DNA of 64,000 bases from Chloroflexota bacterium (GTDB lineage Bacteria > Chloroflexota > UBA11872). Position numbers and translations under genes: made by a program. Every line of letters begins with the position of its first letter. The first letter of the stretch is position 1. The notes under the pieces were generated by a model. The model saw only the letters and a program-made list of their open reading frames with translations, was not told the DNA's origin and did no database searches. Location: NCBI GenBank assembly GCA_022824865.1, contig JAJDZD010000025.1, positions 1 through 64,000 on the forward strand. Direction: 5' to 3'. This document shows positions 29,759-38,406 of this stretch, in pieces.

Positions 29759-30509
29759 CGACGGGCGCCTGACCGGGGCGCGCACGCTCGTCACCGGCGC
29801 TTCCGGCGCGCTTGGCCGCGCCTTTGCGCGCCGGCTGGCGGCCGAAGGCGCCGACCTGGTCCTGCACTACAACTCGAACGCGAAGCAGGCCGACGAACTC
29901 GCCTCGGAGATCCGCTCCAACGGTGGAAGCGCGGTCGTCATCGGCGCCGATCTGTCCACGGTCGAAGGTGCCGAGCTGATCGTCGACCAGGCCCGGGAAG
30001 CCCTCGGCGGTCTGGACGTCCTGGTGAACAACGCCGGCACCACCCGCGACAACCTGCTGATGCGTATGTCCGACGAGCAGTGGGACACCGTCATGAACAC
30101 CAACCTGCGCTCGGCCTTCGTCTGCTCGCGCCGCGCGGTCCGCGGCATGATCCGCCAGCGCAGCGGTCGCATCATCAACATCGCCTCGGTCGTCGGTCTC
30201 CGAGGCAATGCCGGGCAGGCCAACTATGCCGCCGCCAAGGCCGGCCTCATTGGCTTTACCCGCGCCCTGGCCCAGGAAGTCGGCAGCCGCGGCATCACCG
30301 TGAACGCCGTTGCCCCCGGCTTCGTCATTTCGCCGCTCACCGACGTCATTCCCGACAAACTGCGCGAGCAAGCGCTGGGCGCGATTCCCCTGGGTCGCTT
30401 CGCCGACCCGGACGACATTGCGGGAGCCGTAGCCTTCCTCGCATCTGACGACGGCGCCTATGTCACCGGTCACGTGCTGACGGTCGACGGCGGCCTCGCC
30501 ATGGGCTGA
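29751..30509 (+). CDS. fabG: 3-oxoacyl-ACP reductase
   Basis: LVTGASGALGRAFARRLA, NNAGTTRDNLLMRMSDEQWD, GNAGQANYAAAKAGLIGFTRALAQE. Confidence 0.95.
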   Translation: MGSDGRLTGARTLVTGASGALGRAFARRLAAEGADLVLHYNSNAKQADELASEIRSNGGSAVVIGADLSTVEGAELIVDQAREALGGLDVLVNNAGTTRDNLLMRMSDEQWDTVMNTNLRSAFVCSRRAVRGMIRQRSGRIINIASVVGLRGNAGQANYAAAKAGLIGFTRALAQEVGSRGITVNAVAPGFVISPLTDVIPDKLREQALGAIPLGRFADPDDIAGAVAFLASDDGAYVTGHVLTVDGGLAMG

Positions 30510-30512
30510 CCC

Positions 30513-31871
30513 TTGTTCGAAAAGGTGCTCGTCGCCAACCGGGGCGAGATGGCGGTCCGGATCATCCGCGCCTGCCGCGACATGGGCGTGCGTACCGTAG
30601 CTATCTATTCCGAAGCCGATGCAGAAGGTCTCCCCGTCCAATTGGCGGATGAGGCGGTTTGCATCGGGCCGGCCGCCGTCGCGGCCAGTTACCTCAACGT
30701 CCCCCACATTATTGCGGCCGGCCTCAACACTGGCTGCGACGCCGTGCATCCCGGCGCGGGCTTCCTGGCTGAAAACGCCTACTTCGCCGAAGCCTGCGAG
30801 CGTTACCGCATCACCTTCATCGGCCCCACGCCCGACAACATGCGCATGATGGGCGAGAAGACTCGCGCCCGGGAAGCCGCCCTGGCGGCCGGCCTGCCGG
30901 TCATCCCCGGCTCCGACGGTCCGGTGGCCGACGTCAACGAGGCCAAAACGATCGCCCGCGAGATCGGTTTCCCCGTCATGCTCAAGGCAGCCGGCGGCGG
31001 TGGTGGGCGCGGCATCCGTCGGGTTAGCGATGTCGACGACCTCGTCACGCTCTTCCCGCTGGCACAGGCCGAAGCCCGCAGCTCCTTTGGCAACGCCGAC
31101 CTTTACGTCGAAAAGCAGATCGAGCGCTCGCGTCACGTCGAAGTCCAGGTGCTGGGCGATGGTTCCACCGTGCTGCACCTCGGCCACCGCGAGTGCTCCA
31201 TCCAACGCCGCTTCCAAAAACTGATCGAGGAAGCTCCTGCCCCCAGCCTCGGCGGCCGCCAGGGCGACCGCGTGGCACGGGCCGCCGTTCGGCTTGCCGA
31301 GTCCATCGACTACCGTGGCGCCGGTACGGTCGAGTTCCTGCTCGACGATCAAAACCGCTTCTACTTCATCGAGACCAACACCCGCATCCAGGTCGAGCAT
31401 CCGGCCACCGAGGAAGTCACCGGCGTCGACATCGTCCGCGCGCAGCTCCGGATCGCTGCCGGCGAACCTACCGGCCTGCGCCAGCGCGACATCCGGCTCA
31501 CCGGTCACGCCATCGAGTACCGCCTGCTGGCCGAGGATCCCGAGCGTGACTTCCGGCCCGACGCCGGCACCGTCACCGACCTGCGACTCCCCGGCGGACC
31601 CGGCGTGCGCGTGGATACCCACCTCTATGCCGGCTGCGACGTCTCGCCCTTCTACGACTCCCTCCTGGCCAAGCTGATCGTCTACGGCGACACCCGTGAC
31701 GAAGCGATCAAACGTTCTCGCCGCGCACTGGCAGAAACGCGGATCGAGGGTCCCGCCACCAACCTCGATCTCCACCGCGCCGTCCTGCAAGACCAGCGCT
31801 TCGTCTCCGCCGAGTACGACCTGGGCTACGTCACGGGCACGCCCGTCCCGCTCGCGGAACCCGCCGGCTAA
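30513..31871 (+). CDS. accC: acetyl-CoA carboxylase, biotin carboxylase subunit
   Basis: FEKVLVANRGEMAVRIIRACRDMGVRTVAIYSEAD, MLKAAGGGGGRGIRRV, FYFIETNTRIQVEHPATEEVTGVDIV. Confidence 0.95.
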   Translation: MFEKVLVANRGEMAVRIIRACRDMGVRTVAIYSEADAEGLPVQLADEAVCIGPAAVAASYLNVPHIIAAGLNTGCDAVHPGAGFLAENAYFAEACERYRITFIGPTPDNMRMMGEKTRAREAALAAGLPVIPGSDGPVADVNEAKTIAREIGFPVMLKAAGGGGGRGIRRVSDVDDLVTLFPLAQAEARSSFGNADLYVEKQIERSRHVEVQVLGDGSTVLHLGHRECSIQRRFQKLIEEAPAPSLGGRQGDRVARAAVRLAESIDYRGAGTVEFLLDDQNRFYFIETNTRIQVEHPATEEVTGVDIVRAQLRIAAGEPTGLRQRDIRLTGHAIEYRLLAEDPERDFRPDAGTVTDLRLPGGPGVRVDTHLYAGCDVSPFYDSLLAKLIVYGDTRDEAIKRSRRALAETRIEGPATNLDLHRAVLQDQRFVSAEYDLGYVTGTPVPLAEPAG

Positions 31872-31875
31872 GCCC

Positions 31876-32322
31876 ATGGCCGCGCGACGGCGACGGCGTG
31901 GCCGGCGGTTGGCGCGCGAAACAGCCATGCGACTGATCTACGAGGCCGATATGGCTCAGCGCCTGCCACTCGAGTTGCTCGACATTCGGGAACGCGAGCT
32001 ACGCCTTGATGACGACACGGCCGCCTACTCGCGGGTGCTTGTGGATGCCGTAAGCGCGAATCGCGACCGACTCGACGCTACCATCGGACGCCTCACCCCC
32101 GCCTGGCCCGTCGACCAAATGGCCCGCCTGGACGTCGCCATCATGCGCATCGCCCTGGCCGAAATTGACGCCGGCGACACGCCGGTGGCCGTCGCCATCA
32201 ACGAAGCGGTGGAGCTGGCCAAGCGCTATTGCGCCGAGGGCGCCGCCCCAATGATCAACGGGGCGTTAGGATCGTACGTACGAAAGGGCGCGGCGTCCGC
32301 CGTGCCTGATCACCAAGGCTGA
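31876..32322 (+). CDS. nusB: transcription antitermination factor NusB
   Basis: RRLARETAMRLIYEADMAQ...DQMARLDVAIMRIALAEI...VAINEAVELAKRYCAEGAAPMINGALGSYVRK; ATG at 31876. Confidence 0.93.
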   Translation: MAARRRRRGRRLARETAMRLIYEADMAQRLPLELLDIRERELRLDDDTAAYSRVLVDAVSANRDRLDATIGRLTPAWPVDQMARLDVAIMRIALAEIDAGDTPVAVAINEAVELAKRYCAEGAAPMINGALGSYVRKGAASAVPDHQG

Positions 32323-32326
32323 CTGA

Positions 32327-33151
32327 ATGGCTGAAGCCGACCAGGCCCTGACCGACCCGACGCAACCCCAGGAAGAACTCGGCGGCGTCATGTCGCTGCG
32401 CGAGCACCTGGATGAGCTACGCAAGCGGCTCACCGTTGCCATTCTGGCGATCATCCTCGCCAGCTTTGTGGTCTGGCCGTTCAAGGACTTCGTCTTCCAC
32501 TTCGTCCAGCTGCCGCTCCCCCGCGGCGCCGTCCTTCAGCAAATCGCGGTAACCGAGACGCTCTTCACCTTCGTCAAGATCTCATTCATCGTCGGCTTCG
32601 GCCTGGCCAGCCCCATCGTGGCCTACGAAGTCCTCGCCTTCGTCGCGCCCGGCCTCTATCCGCACGAGCGCCGCTGGCTCTTCATGAGCATTCCCGCCAT
32701 CGCGCTGGCCTTCCTGGCCGGCGTGGCCTTTGCCTGGTTCATCGTGCTGCGGTTCACGGTCGGCTTCCTGGCCGGTTTCGCGCCCGCCACCATCAGCACC
32801 GAATTCACCGTCGACGGCTGGGTTTCATTCGTCTTACGCATCCTGCTGGCCGTCGGCCTGGCCTTCGAAACGCCGTTTATCATCTTTGCCCTGGCCAAGA
32901 TCGGCATCGTCACCGCCGATAGCCTTGCCCAACAGCGCCGCTACGCCATCGTCGCCATCGCCGTCATCTCGGCCATCATCACGCCAACGCCCGACCCATT
33001 CACCCAGGCTTCGGTTGGAATTCCGCTCTACGCCCTCTATGAGGTCGGCGTCGTCCTGGCCCGCGTGGCGGCACCGGCTGACCGGCCCGACGACGAAACG
33101 GAACCGGAACCCGACCCCGACGACGACGGCTCGGTACCCACCACCGCCTAG
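32327..33151 (+). CDS. tatC: Sec-independent protein translocase TatC
   Basis: MSLREHLDELRKRLTVAILAII, FVAPGLYPHERRWLFM, ISAIITPTPDPFTQ. Confidence 0.95.
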   Translation: MAEADQALTDPTQPQEELGGVMSLREHLDELRKRLTVAILAIILASFVVWPFKDFVFHFVQLPLPRGAVLQQIAVTETLFTFVKISFIVGFGLASPIVAYEVLAFVAPGLYPHERRWLFMSIPAIALAFLAGVAFAWFIVLRFTVGFLAGFAPATISTEFTVDGWVSFVLRILLAVGLAFETPFIIFALAKIGIVTADSLAQQRRYAIVAIAVISAIITPTPDPFTQASVGIPLYALYEVGVVLARVAAPADRPDDETEPEPDPDDDGSVPTTA

Positions 33152-34092
33152 CGCGCTCCCGGTCCTGAAGCCGGCGTGTCCGGCAGCGTGAGACCCAGGT
33201 CCGTTGCCGTGCGCTGAAAGTCCTCCGGCGGCGCTGCCGCCGCCAGCCAGCGTTCGCCCGCGTCGTCCTCGAAACCCAGCGTCCACGCGTGCAACATCAC
33301 CCGCACGCCCGGCGCCGGCCCGCCATACGTCGCGTCGCCCACGATCGGGTGACCCACAGCCGCCATATGCACCCGGATCTGGTGTGTGCGCCCAGTCACT
33401 GGACTGGCCTCCACCAGCGACGTGCCGCCTGAGAGGTTCAGCACCCGGTAATCCGTCACAGCCGGCCGTCCCCTCCGCGCCACCGCCATCCGGGTGCGGT
33501 GCGTCGGGTGTCGCCCGATCGGCGCGTCAATGCGTCCCCGTGGCGGATCCGGCGTCCCTCGCGCAATCAGCAGGTACCGCTTGCTCACCTCGCGGCGCTC
33601 GAACGCCCGTGCCAGGTGCGCGTACGTCGCCGGCGTGCGCGCGATCAGCACCACCCCCGACGTGTCCTTGTCCAGCCGGTGCACGACGCCCGGTCGCCGC
33701 GGGTGCCCCACGCCCGCTAGCTCCGGGTAGTGCGCCAGCAGCCGGTGCGCCAGCGTCCCGCTGCTGGCCCCCGCCCCCGGGTGCATCACCATCCCCGCCG
33801 GCTTGTCCACCGCCACGAATTCAGCGGTCGTCAACAGCCGATTCAACGCCCCAGGCTCCGGCTCAAGCTCCTGCGCCACCGCCGGTACCTGGCCCTGCAC
33901 GATGTCTCCGTCTCGCAGCCGCCGCGACGGCGCAGCCGCCCGGCCGTTCACCGTTACCTGCCCGTCCCGGATCAGCCGCGCCGCCCGGGAGCGCGAAACG
34001 TCCTCCACCGACTCCGCTACGAACGTATCCAACCGGACACCACGCGACGCACCGGCACAAATCAACTCAAAGCGGACCGCCTGCTCGCACAT
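33148..34092 (-). CDS. RluA/RluD-family 23S rRNA pseudouridine synthase
   Basis: S4 domain SRSRAARLIRDGQVTVNGRAA; PGVVHRLDKDTSGVVLIART; GRTHQIRVHMAAVGHPIVGDATYG. Confidence 0.95.
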   Translation of the reverse strand: MCEQAVRFELICAGASRGVRLDTFVAESVEDVSRSRAARLIRDGQVTVNGRAAAPSRRLRDGDIVQGQVPAVAQELEPEPGALNRLLTTAEFVAVDKPAGMVMHPGAGASSGTLAHRLLAHYPELAGVGHPRRPGVVHRLDKDTSGVVLIARTPATYAHLARAFERREVSKRYLLIARGTPDPPRGRIDAPIGRHPTHRTRMAVARRGRPAVTDYRVLNLSGGTSLVEASPVTGRTHQIRVHMAAVGHPIVGDATYGGPAPGVRVMLHAWTLGFEDDAGERWLAAAAPPEDFQRTATDLGLTLPDTPASGPGAR

Positions 34093-34189
34093 CGGAAAGC
34101 TCGACTACCCGGCCGGACGCGTTCTTCTCCCTCTCCGTGTGGCGACCTCTACGCACCGTCCCTCGTCCCCCGAACCGCGTCCGCTCTTG

Positions 34190-34292
34190 CTCCCTCTCCC
34201 TGTGGGAGAGGGCTGGGGTGAGGGTCTTCCGGGCAACGACCCCCGGGTTGTGCAAAGGTCTCCCGCGGAAGAGGGTTGGGGTGAGGGTCTTC
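34190..34292. repeat. intergenic palindromic repeat, two tandem tails
   Basis: CCCTCTCCC-TGT-GGGAGAGGG (34192-34212), then CTGGGGTGAGGGTCTTCCGGGCAACGACCCCCGGGTTGTGCAAAGGTCT, then GAGGGTTGGGGTGAGGGTCTTC. Confidence 0.8.
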
Positions 34293-34330
34293 GGACCGTG
34301 ATGGCCATGGCGAGTGCCTCGTTCGCCGAC

Positions 34331-35203
34331 CTATCCATCATTCTCCGCCCGCGACCGTACTTCCACTTCCCCGATCGACACATACCCCTCGTGGCCGCCG
34401 TTCGCCAGCAACCGCAGCACCACGTAGCGCGTCACCTCCGTCGGAATCTCAATCCGCACGCTCGGCGCTGGATCCAGCTCTGCCTGCCGAATGAACTTCA
34501 AGCCGCTGGGATCCTCTCGCGGATCCACCTCCCGCGAGGTAAACACTTGCACCCGCCGCGGATAACTGTCCGTCGGCTCGTCCGGGTGATTCATGATGTC
34601 GATCGTCGCGATCGGCGTCCGCAGATTCATCTTCAGCACCACGTCCTGCGGAAACACGGCATCGGCCGAGCGCCAGGCCGGAAAGTCTGCTTCGTTCAGG
34701 CCATCCACCAGCATCTCCGGACCGTGTCCCTCCTGCGCTCCCGCCGGCGAATGCGCCCGTCCCCCCACCGCCGAAGCCGACACCAGCGCCCCGCGGCTGC
34801 GATCCGCCCCATCGAACAGCAGCCGCATCTTCACCGCCAGGTCGCCTCGCAGGTCGCTCCCGTTCGACACGATGAACAGCTGCACCGCCATCAACAGCGA
34901 CAAGCCCAGCACAATCCCCACCGGCAGCCAGTTCCACGAAATAACGTTCCGGCGCAACGCCGTACGGTCCAGTTCGACTCTGCGTTCCAACTGCCCCTGG
35001 CAGACGTCGCACACGTAGCCCCAGTCCGAGTCGTTCAGCGCCTCGTCGCAAAACAGCCGCGCGCAGTGGTCGCAGCGCTGCGTGGCCACCCGCGTCGGGT
35101 ACACGGTGCACCGGTACAGCGCCAACTCACGCGCGCTCTCGGCAAAAATGCGACGGCTCGGTGGACGCTTCGCCGGCTCGCCAACTCGCATCGCTGGACC
35201 CAT
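34331..35203 (-). CDS. uncharacterised membrane protein: N-terminal B-box-like zinc finger, TM segment, F5/8 type C (discoidin)-like C-terminal region
   Basis: CTVYPTRVATQRCDHCARLFCDEALNDSDWGYVCDVC; NWLPVGIVLGLSLLMAVQLFIV; NLRTPIATIDIMNHPDEPTDSYPRRVQVFTSRE...RYVVLRLLANGGHEGYVSIGEVEVR. Confidence 0.75.
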   Translation of the reverse strand: MGPAMRVGEPAKRPPSRRIFAESARELALYRCTVYPTRVATQRCDHCARLFCDEALNDSDWGYVCDVCQGQLERRVELDRTALRRNVISWNWLPVGIVLGLSLLMAVQLFIVSNGSDLRGDLAVKMRLLFDGADRSRGALVSASAVGGRAHSPAGAQEGHGPEMLVDGLNEADFPAWRSADAVFPQDVVLKMNLRTPIATIDIMNHPDEPTDSYPRRVQVFTSREVDPREDPSGLKFIRQAELDPAPSVRIEIPTEVTRYVVLRLLANGGHEGYVSIGEVEVRSRAENDG

Positions 35204-35385
35204 CCGCCGCCATTCGTCTGCGCGTGTGAAGGAGTCCAGGACTCGGCATCCCGCCGGCGCGCGTGTGCTCCGCGCCGCAAACGCAGCCTTGCCTCAATAT
35301 ACTCGTGTCATCCAACTCGCCGCCGCCGCGAACACTTCGGTCGCCGGTTGCTTTGTCTGTACCCCGTCGCTCGAGGCGCCGTCTT

Positions 35386-35427
35386 TCCCCTCGCCCCGTG
35401 GGAGAGGGTTAGGGTGAGGGTCTTCCG
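35386..35427. repeat. second copy of the intergenic palindromic repeat
   Basis: CCCCTCGCCCCGTGGGAGAGGGTTAGGGTGAGGGTCTTCC. Confidence 0.75.
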
Positions 35428-35493
35428 AGAACCCAACGACGAGTGACCCCGGTCAGGCATTGCAGCCGCGTCGGCAATCTCCGCTGAGGCTCC

Positions 35494-36087
35494 ATGTTCA
35501 GCCGCAACAGCAACATCCTCCTCGAGATCGCCGAAACCGTCCTCCTCGCCGCCCTCATCTTCTTCGGCACCCGCCTGCTCGTGCAGAACTTCCTGGTCGA
35601 GGGCCCCAGCATGTCCCCCAACCTGGCCGACTCCGAGTTCCTGCTCGTCAACAAGCTCTCCTACCTGACCGAAGATCCACAGCGCGGCGACGTCATCGTC
35701 TTCCGCTCTCCCCGCAATCCCGACGAAGACCTTGTCAAGCGCGTGATCGGACTACCAAACGATGAGGTCGAAATCCGTGCCGGACACGTCTATGTCAACG
35801 GCCATCTTGTCGATGAGTCCAGCTACTTCCGCGGCCCGATCGGACGCGACACGCCGACCCGGCGCGTGCCCGAGGACTCCTACTTCGTCATGGGCGACAA
35901 CCGGCTGCAGAGCCGCGACTCCCGCGACATTGGCACGGTGCCCCGCGCCTCAATCGTCGGACAGGTCTGGCTCGTCTACTGGCCGCCCGGCAAATTCGGA
36001 TTTCTGCCTGACGCCGCGCCAGCCCTCGCGCCCGTCCCCGAGCGCCTCCCTCACATTGCGCCACCGGCCGGAGCTGTAGGCCCCTAA
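35494..36087 (+). CDS. lepB: signal peptidase I
   Basis: NFLVEGPSMSPNLADSEFLLVNKLSYL, PQRGDVIVFRSPRNPDEDLVKRVIGLPNDEVEIR, YFVMGDNRLQSRDSRDIGTV. Confidence 0.96.
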   Translation: MFSRNSNILLEIAETVLLAALIFFGTRLLVQNFLVEGPSMSPNLADSEFLLVNKLSYLTEDPQRGDVIVFRSPRNPDEDLVKRVIGLPNDEVEIRAGHVYVNGHLVDESSYFRGPIGRDTPTRRVPEDSYFVMGDNRLQSRDSRDIGTVPRASIVGQVWLVYWPPGKFGFLPDAAPALAPVPERLPHIAPPAGAVGP

Positions 36088-36590
36088 CTCGGCCAGGCCT
36101 CCACCAGCCGCCGCTTCGTCTGGTCCAGCGTCTCCGGCATCACCTTCACGTCCCCCGTCACCGGCATGAAATTCGTGTCGCCTGCCCAACGCGGCACCAC
36201 GTGAAAGTGCAGGTGGCTGGGAATCCCTGCGCCCGCCGCTGACCCCAGGTTCATGCCCACGTTGTAGCCGTCCGGCGCAAACGCCTCCTGCAGCGCCACC
36301 CGCGACTGCACCACCAGCGACATCAACTCGCCCGCCTCGTCCGTTTCCAGCTCGTCCAGGTCCGCCACGTGCCGGTACGGCAGCGCCAGCACATGCCCGT
36401 TGTTGTACGGATAGAGGTTCAACGTCACGTACCCCAGCCGCCCCGCATGCACGATCAGTTCCGGCAACTCCCTCGCCAACTCCACCGGCACGCAGAACGG
36501 GCATCCCCCATCGTCCCGCTTCTCGCCCCGCACGTATGCCATCCGCCAAGGACTCCACAATCGCTGCGAAGGCAAAACAGTCTCCGGCAA
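36084..36590 (-). CDS. HIT family hydrolase
   Basis: CPFCVPVE, YPYNNGHVLALPYRHV, GAGIPSHLHFHVVPRW (HxHxH). Confidence 0.93.
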   Translation of the reverse strand: MPETVLPSQRLWSPWRMAYVRGEKRDDGGCPFCVPVELARELPELIVHAGRLGYVTLNLYPYNNGHVLALPYRHVADLDELETDEAGELMSLVVQSRVALQEAFAPDGYNVGMNLGSAAGAGIPSHLHFHVVPRWAGDTNFMPVTGDVKVMPETLDQTKRRLVEAWPS

Positions 36591-36690
36591 GGAGCGCGGC
36601 CACCGGGCAGCCGCTCACATTGGCGGTGATCTTACCGATGGCGCCTGCAAGGGCCGCGCGACCACTTCGGCACAGCCGTCAAGTCCAGTT

Positions 36691-36951
36691 CTATGTCACC
36701 GGAGTCGTTCGACACCATGCCCAACCTGGCTTGGCCTTGCCTTGGGGACGCAGTGACTCTTGCGGGTCAGCCCCCGGTCCCGCCAGCCGATCGACGGCGA
36801 TGAGAATGCCCGTCGCCGCCGAAACCAGCAGCAACATCCATGCCGCCAGCGTGAACTTCAGATTGGCCAGGTCGGCTTTTGTTGCGTAGTGCCTGAGACT
36901 TCGGTCCAGTTCCTCACGCAATTCGGCGCGAGTGAGTGGTTCCATCGTCAT
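36691..36951 (-). CDS. small coiled-coil plus single-TM protein
   Basis: MTMEPLTRAELREELDRSLRHYATKADLANLKFTLAAWMLLLVSAATGILIAVDRL; GGAGGAAGTG immediately upstream of ATG 36951. Confidence 0.75.
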   Translation of the reverse strand: MTMEPLTRAELREELDRSLRHYATKADLANLKFTLAAWMLLLVSAATGILIAVDRLAGPGADPQESLRPQGKAKPGWAWCRTTPVT

Positions 36952-37129
36952 CACTTCCTCCCTGCACGAGGGTTCCCGTTCCGCGCAGTCGAGGCGACGG
37001 CGGGCCAGTACGTTGGCAACCAGTCCGCCCGCGCAATTGTACTGGCAGGGTACCAAGGGGCCATTACCTGACGTTGTAGGTGTCCGACATGCGCTCTTGG
37101 AGAACGACCGATGTGCGTGAGGCAACAGT

Positions 37130-37149
37130 AAGTGTGCGCGTGCGCACTT
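37130..37149. promoter_or_regulatory. imperfect palindrome upstream of the aminotransferase (candidate operator)
   Basis: AAGTGTGCGCGTGCGCACTT, 16/20 self-complementary; TACGAT -10-like hexamer at ~37152 and ATG at 37166. Confidence 0.4.
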
Positions 37150-37165
37150 GCTACGATTCGCTCCC

Positions 37166-38377
37166 ATGAGTCTGGAAGCCCACTACAGCCCCGTTGCCCA
37201 GGCGATGGAGCAGAACCCGCTGCGCCCCAGTTGGACCATGCAGCGGCCCGGCCTCATCAGCCTGGCCTACGGGTTTCCCGACTCGCAGAGCTTCCCTTAC
37301 GAAGAGCTGGCCGAGACCACCGCCGCGCTCATGGCCGACCACAACGCCGAGGCCCTCCAGTACGGCCCAGTCTCCGGCCCCGAACCGCTGCGCAGCTTCC
37401 TGGCCGAGTGGGTAAGCACCACCGAGGGCCTGGACGTCGGCCCCGACAACATCATGATCACCAGCGGGGCCTCCCAGGGCATCGCGCTCGCGGCTCGGCT
37501 GCTCGTACCGCCCGGTGGCACCGTCATCGTCGAGTCGCCCACCTTCATCGGCGCCCTCTGGTTCTTCCGCGGTCTGGGCATCAACGTCGTCGGCGTCGAC
37601 ACCGACAACCTGGGCATCGTCCCCTCCGCGCTGCGCGAAACGGTCACCCGCCAGCGCCAGGCCGGCGCCCACGTCTCCCTCGTCTACACCATGCCCACCG
37701 TCCACAACCCCGTCGGTTTCAACGCCCCGGTGGAACGCCGCCGGGCGCTGGCCGACGTCGGGGAGGAACTGGACCTGGTCTTCCTCGAGGACGACGCCTA
37801 CGGCGACATCATCTTCGAAGGCGACCGCCCCCCGGCCCTTTACTCCATTGCCGGCAAAGAGCGCGTCATCAAGCTGGGAACCCTCTCCAAGCTCGTCGCC
37901 GGCGGCATGCGCCTGGGTTGGGCCATCGCCGAGCCCGACGACATCTCCCGCATGTGCGGCCTCAAGGCCGACAGCGCCACCAGTCCCTTCGCCGCCTGGG
38001 TCACCGGCGCCTACCTGCAAAGCGGCGCGCTCGCCCGGCGCCTGCCCACCCTGCTGGATCTCTACCGCAGGCGCCGCGACGCCATGCTCCAGGAACTCGC
38101 GCCGCTCCGTGACATTGGCTGCAACTGGATCACCCCCGTCGGCGGCTTCTTCATCTGGCTGGAGCTACCCGAAGGCGCCGACAGCGAGGCCATCCGCGAA
38201 CGCGCCGAAGAGAACGGCGTCACCTACCTGGCCGGTCACCACTGCTTCGCCGACGACCTCAACCGCCGCTGCATCCGCCTCGCCTACAGCTACATCCCCG
38301 AAGACCAGCTCCGCGAAGGCACGCGCCGCCTCGTCCAAACCCTCCAGGCCGAACTCTCGCCCTCCGCCGCCAACTGA
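37166..38377 (+). CDS. PLP-dependent class I/II aminotransferase (2-aminoadipate transaminase-like)
   Basis: ISLAYGFPDSQSFP, ITSGASQGIALAARLLVPPGG, LEDDAYGDIIFEG, KLGTLSKLVAGGMRLGW. Confidence 0.93.
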   Translation: MSLEAHYSPVAQAMEQNPLRPSWTMQRPGLISLAYGFPDSQSFPYEELAETTAALMADHNAEALQYGPVSGPEPLRSFLAEWVSTTEGLDVGPDNIMITSGASQGIALAARLLVPPGGTVIVESPTFIGALWFFRGLGINVVGVDTDNLGIVPSALRETVTRQRQAGAHVSLVYTMPTVHNPVGFNAPVERRRALADVGEELDLVFLEDDAYGDIIFEGDRPPALYSIAGKERVIKLGTLSKLVAGGMRLGWAIAEPDDISRMCGLKADSATSPFAAWVTGAYLQSGALARRLPTLLDLYRRRRDAMLQELAPLRDIGCNWITPVGGFFIWLELPEGADSEAIRERAEENGVTYLAGHHCFADDLNRRCIRLAYSYIPEDQLREGTRRLVQTLQAELSPSAAN

Positions 38378-38406
38378 GCCCCGCCAGGCTCAACGCGCCG
38401 GGCGCG

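Noticed and set aside
33204-35446. Plus-strand ORFs containing LPLPVGEGWGEG (33204..34301, 33803..35446)
   Set aside because: Peptide arises from translating the CCCTCTCCC/GGGAGAGGG repeats and the antisense of the RluA and B-box genes.
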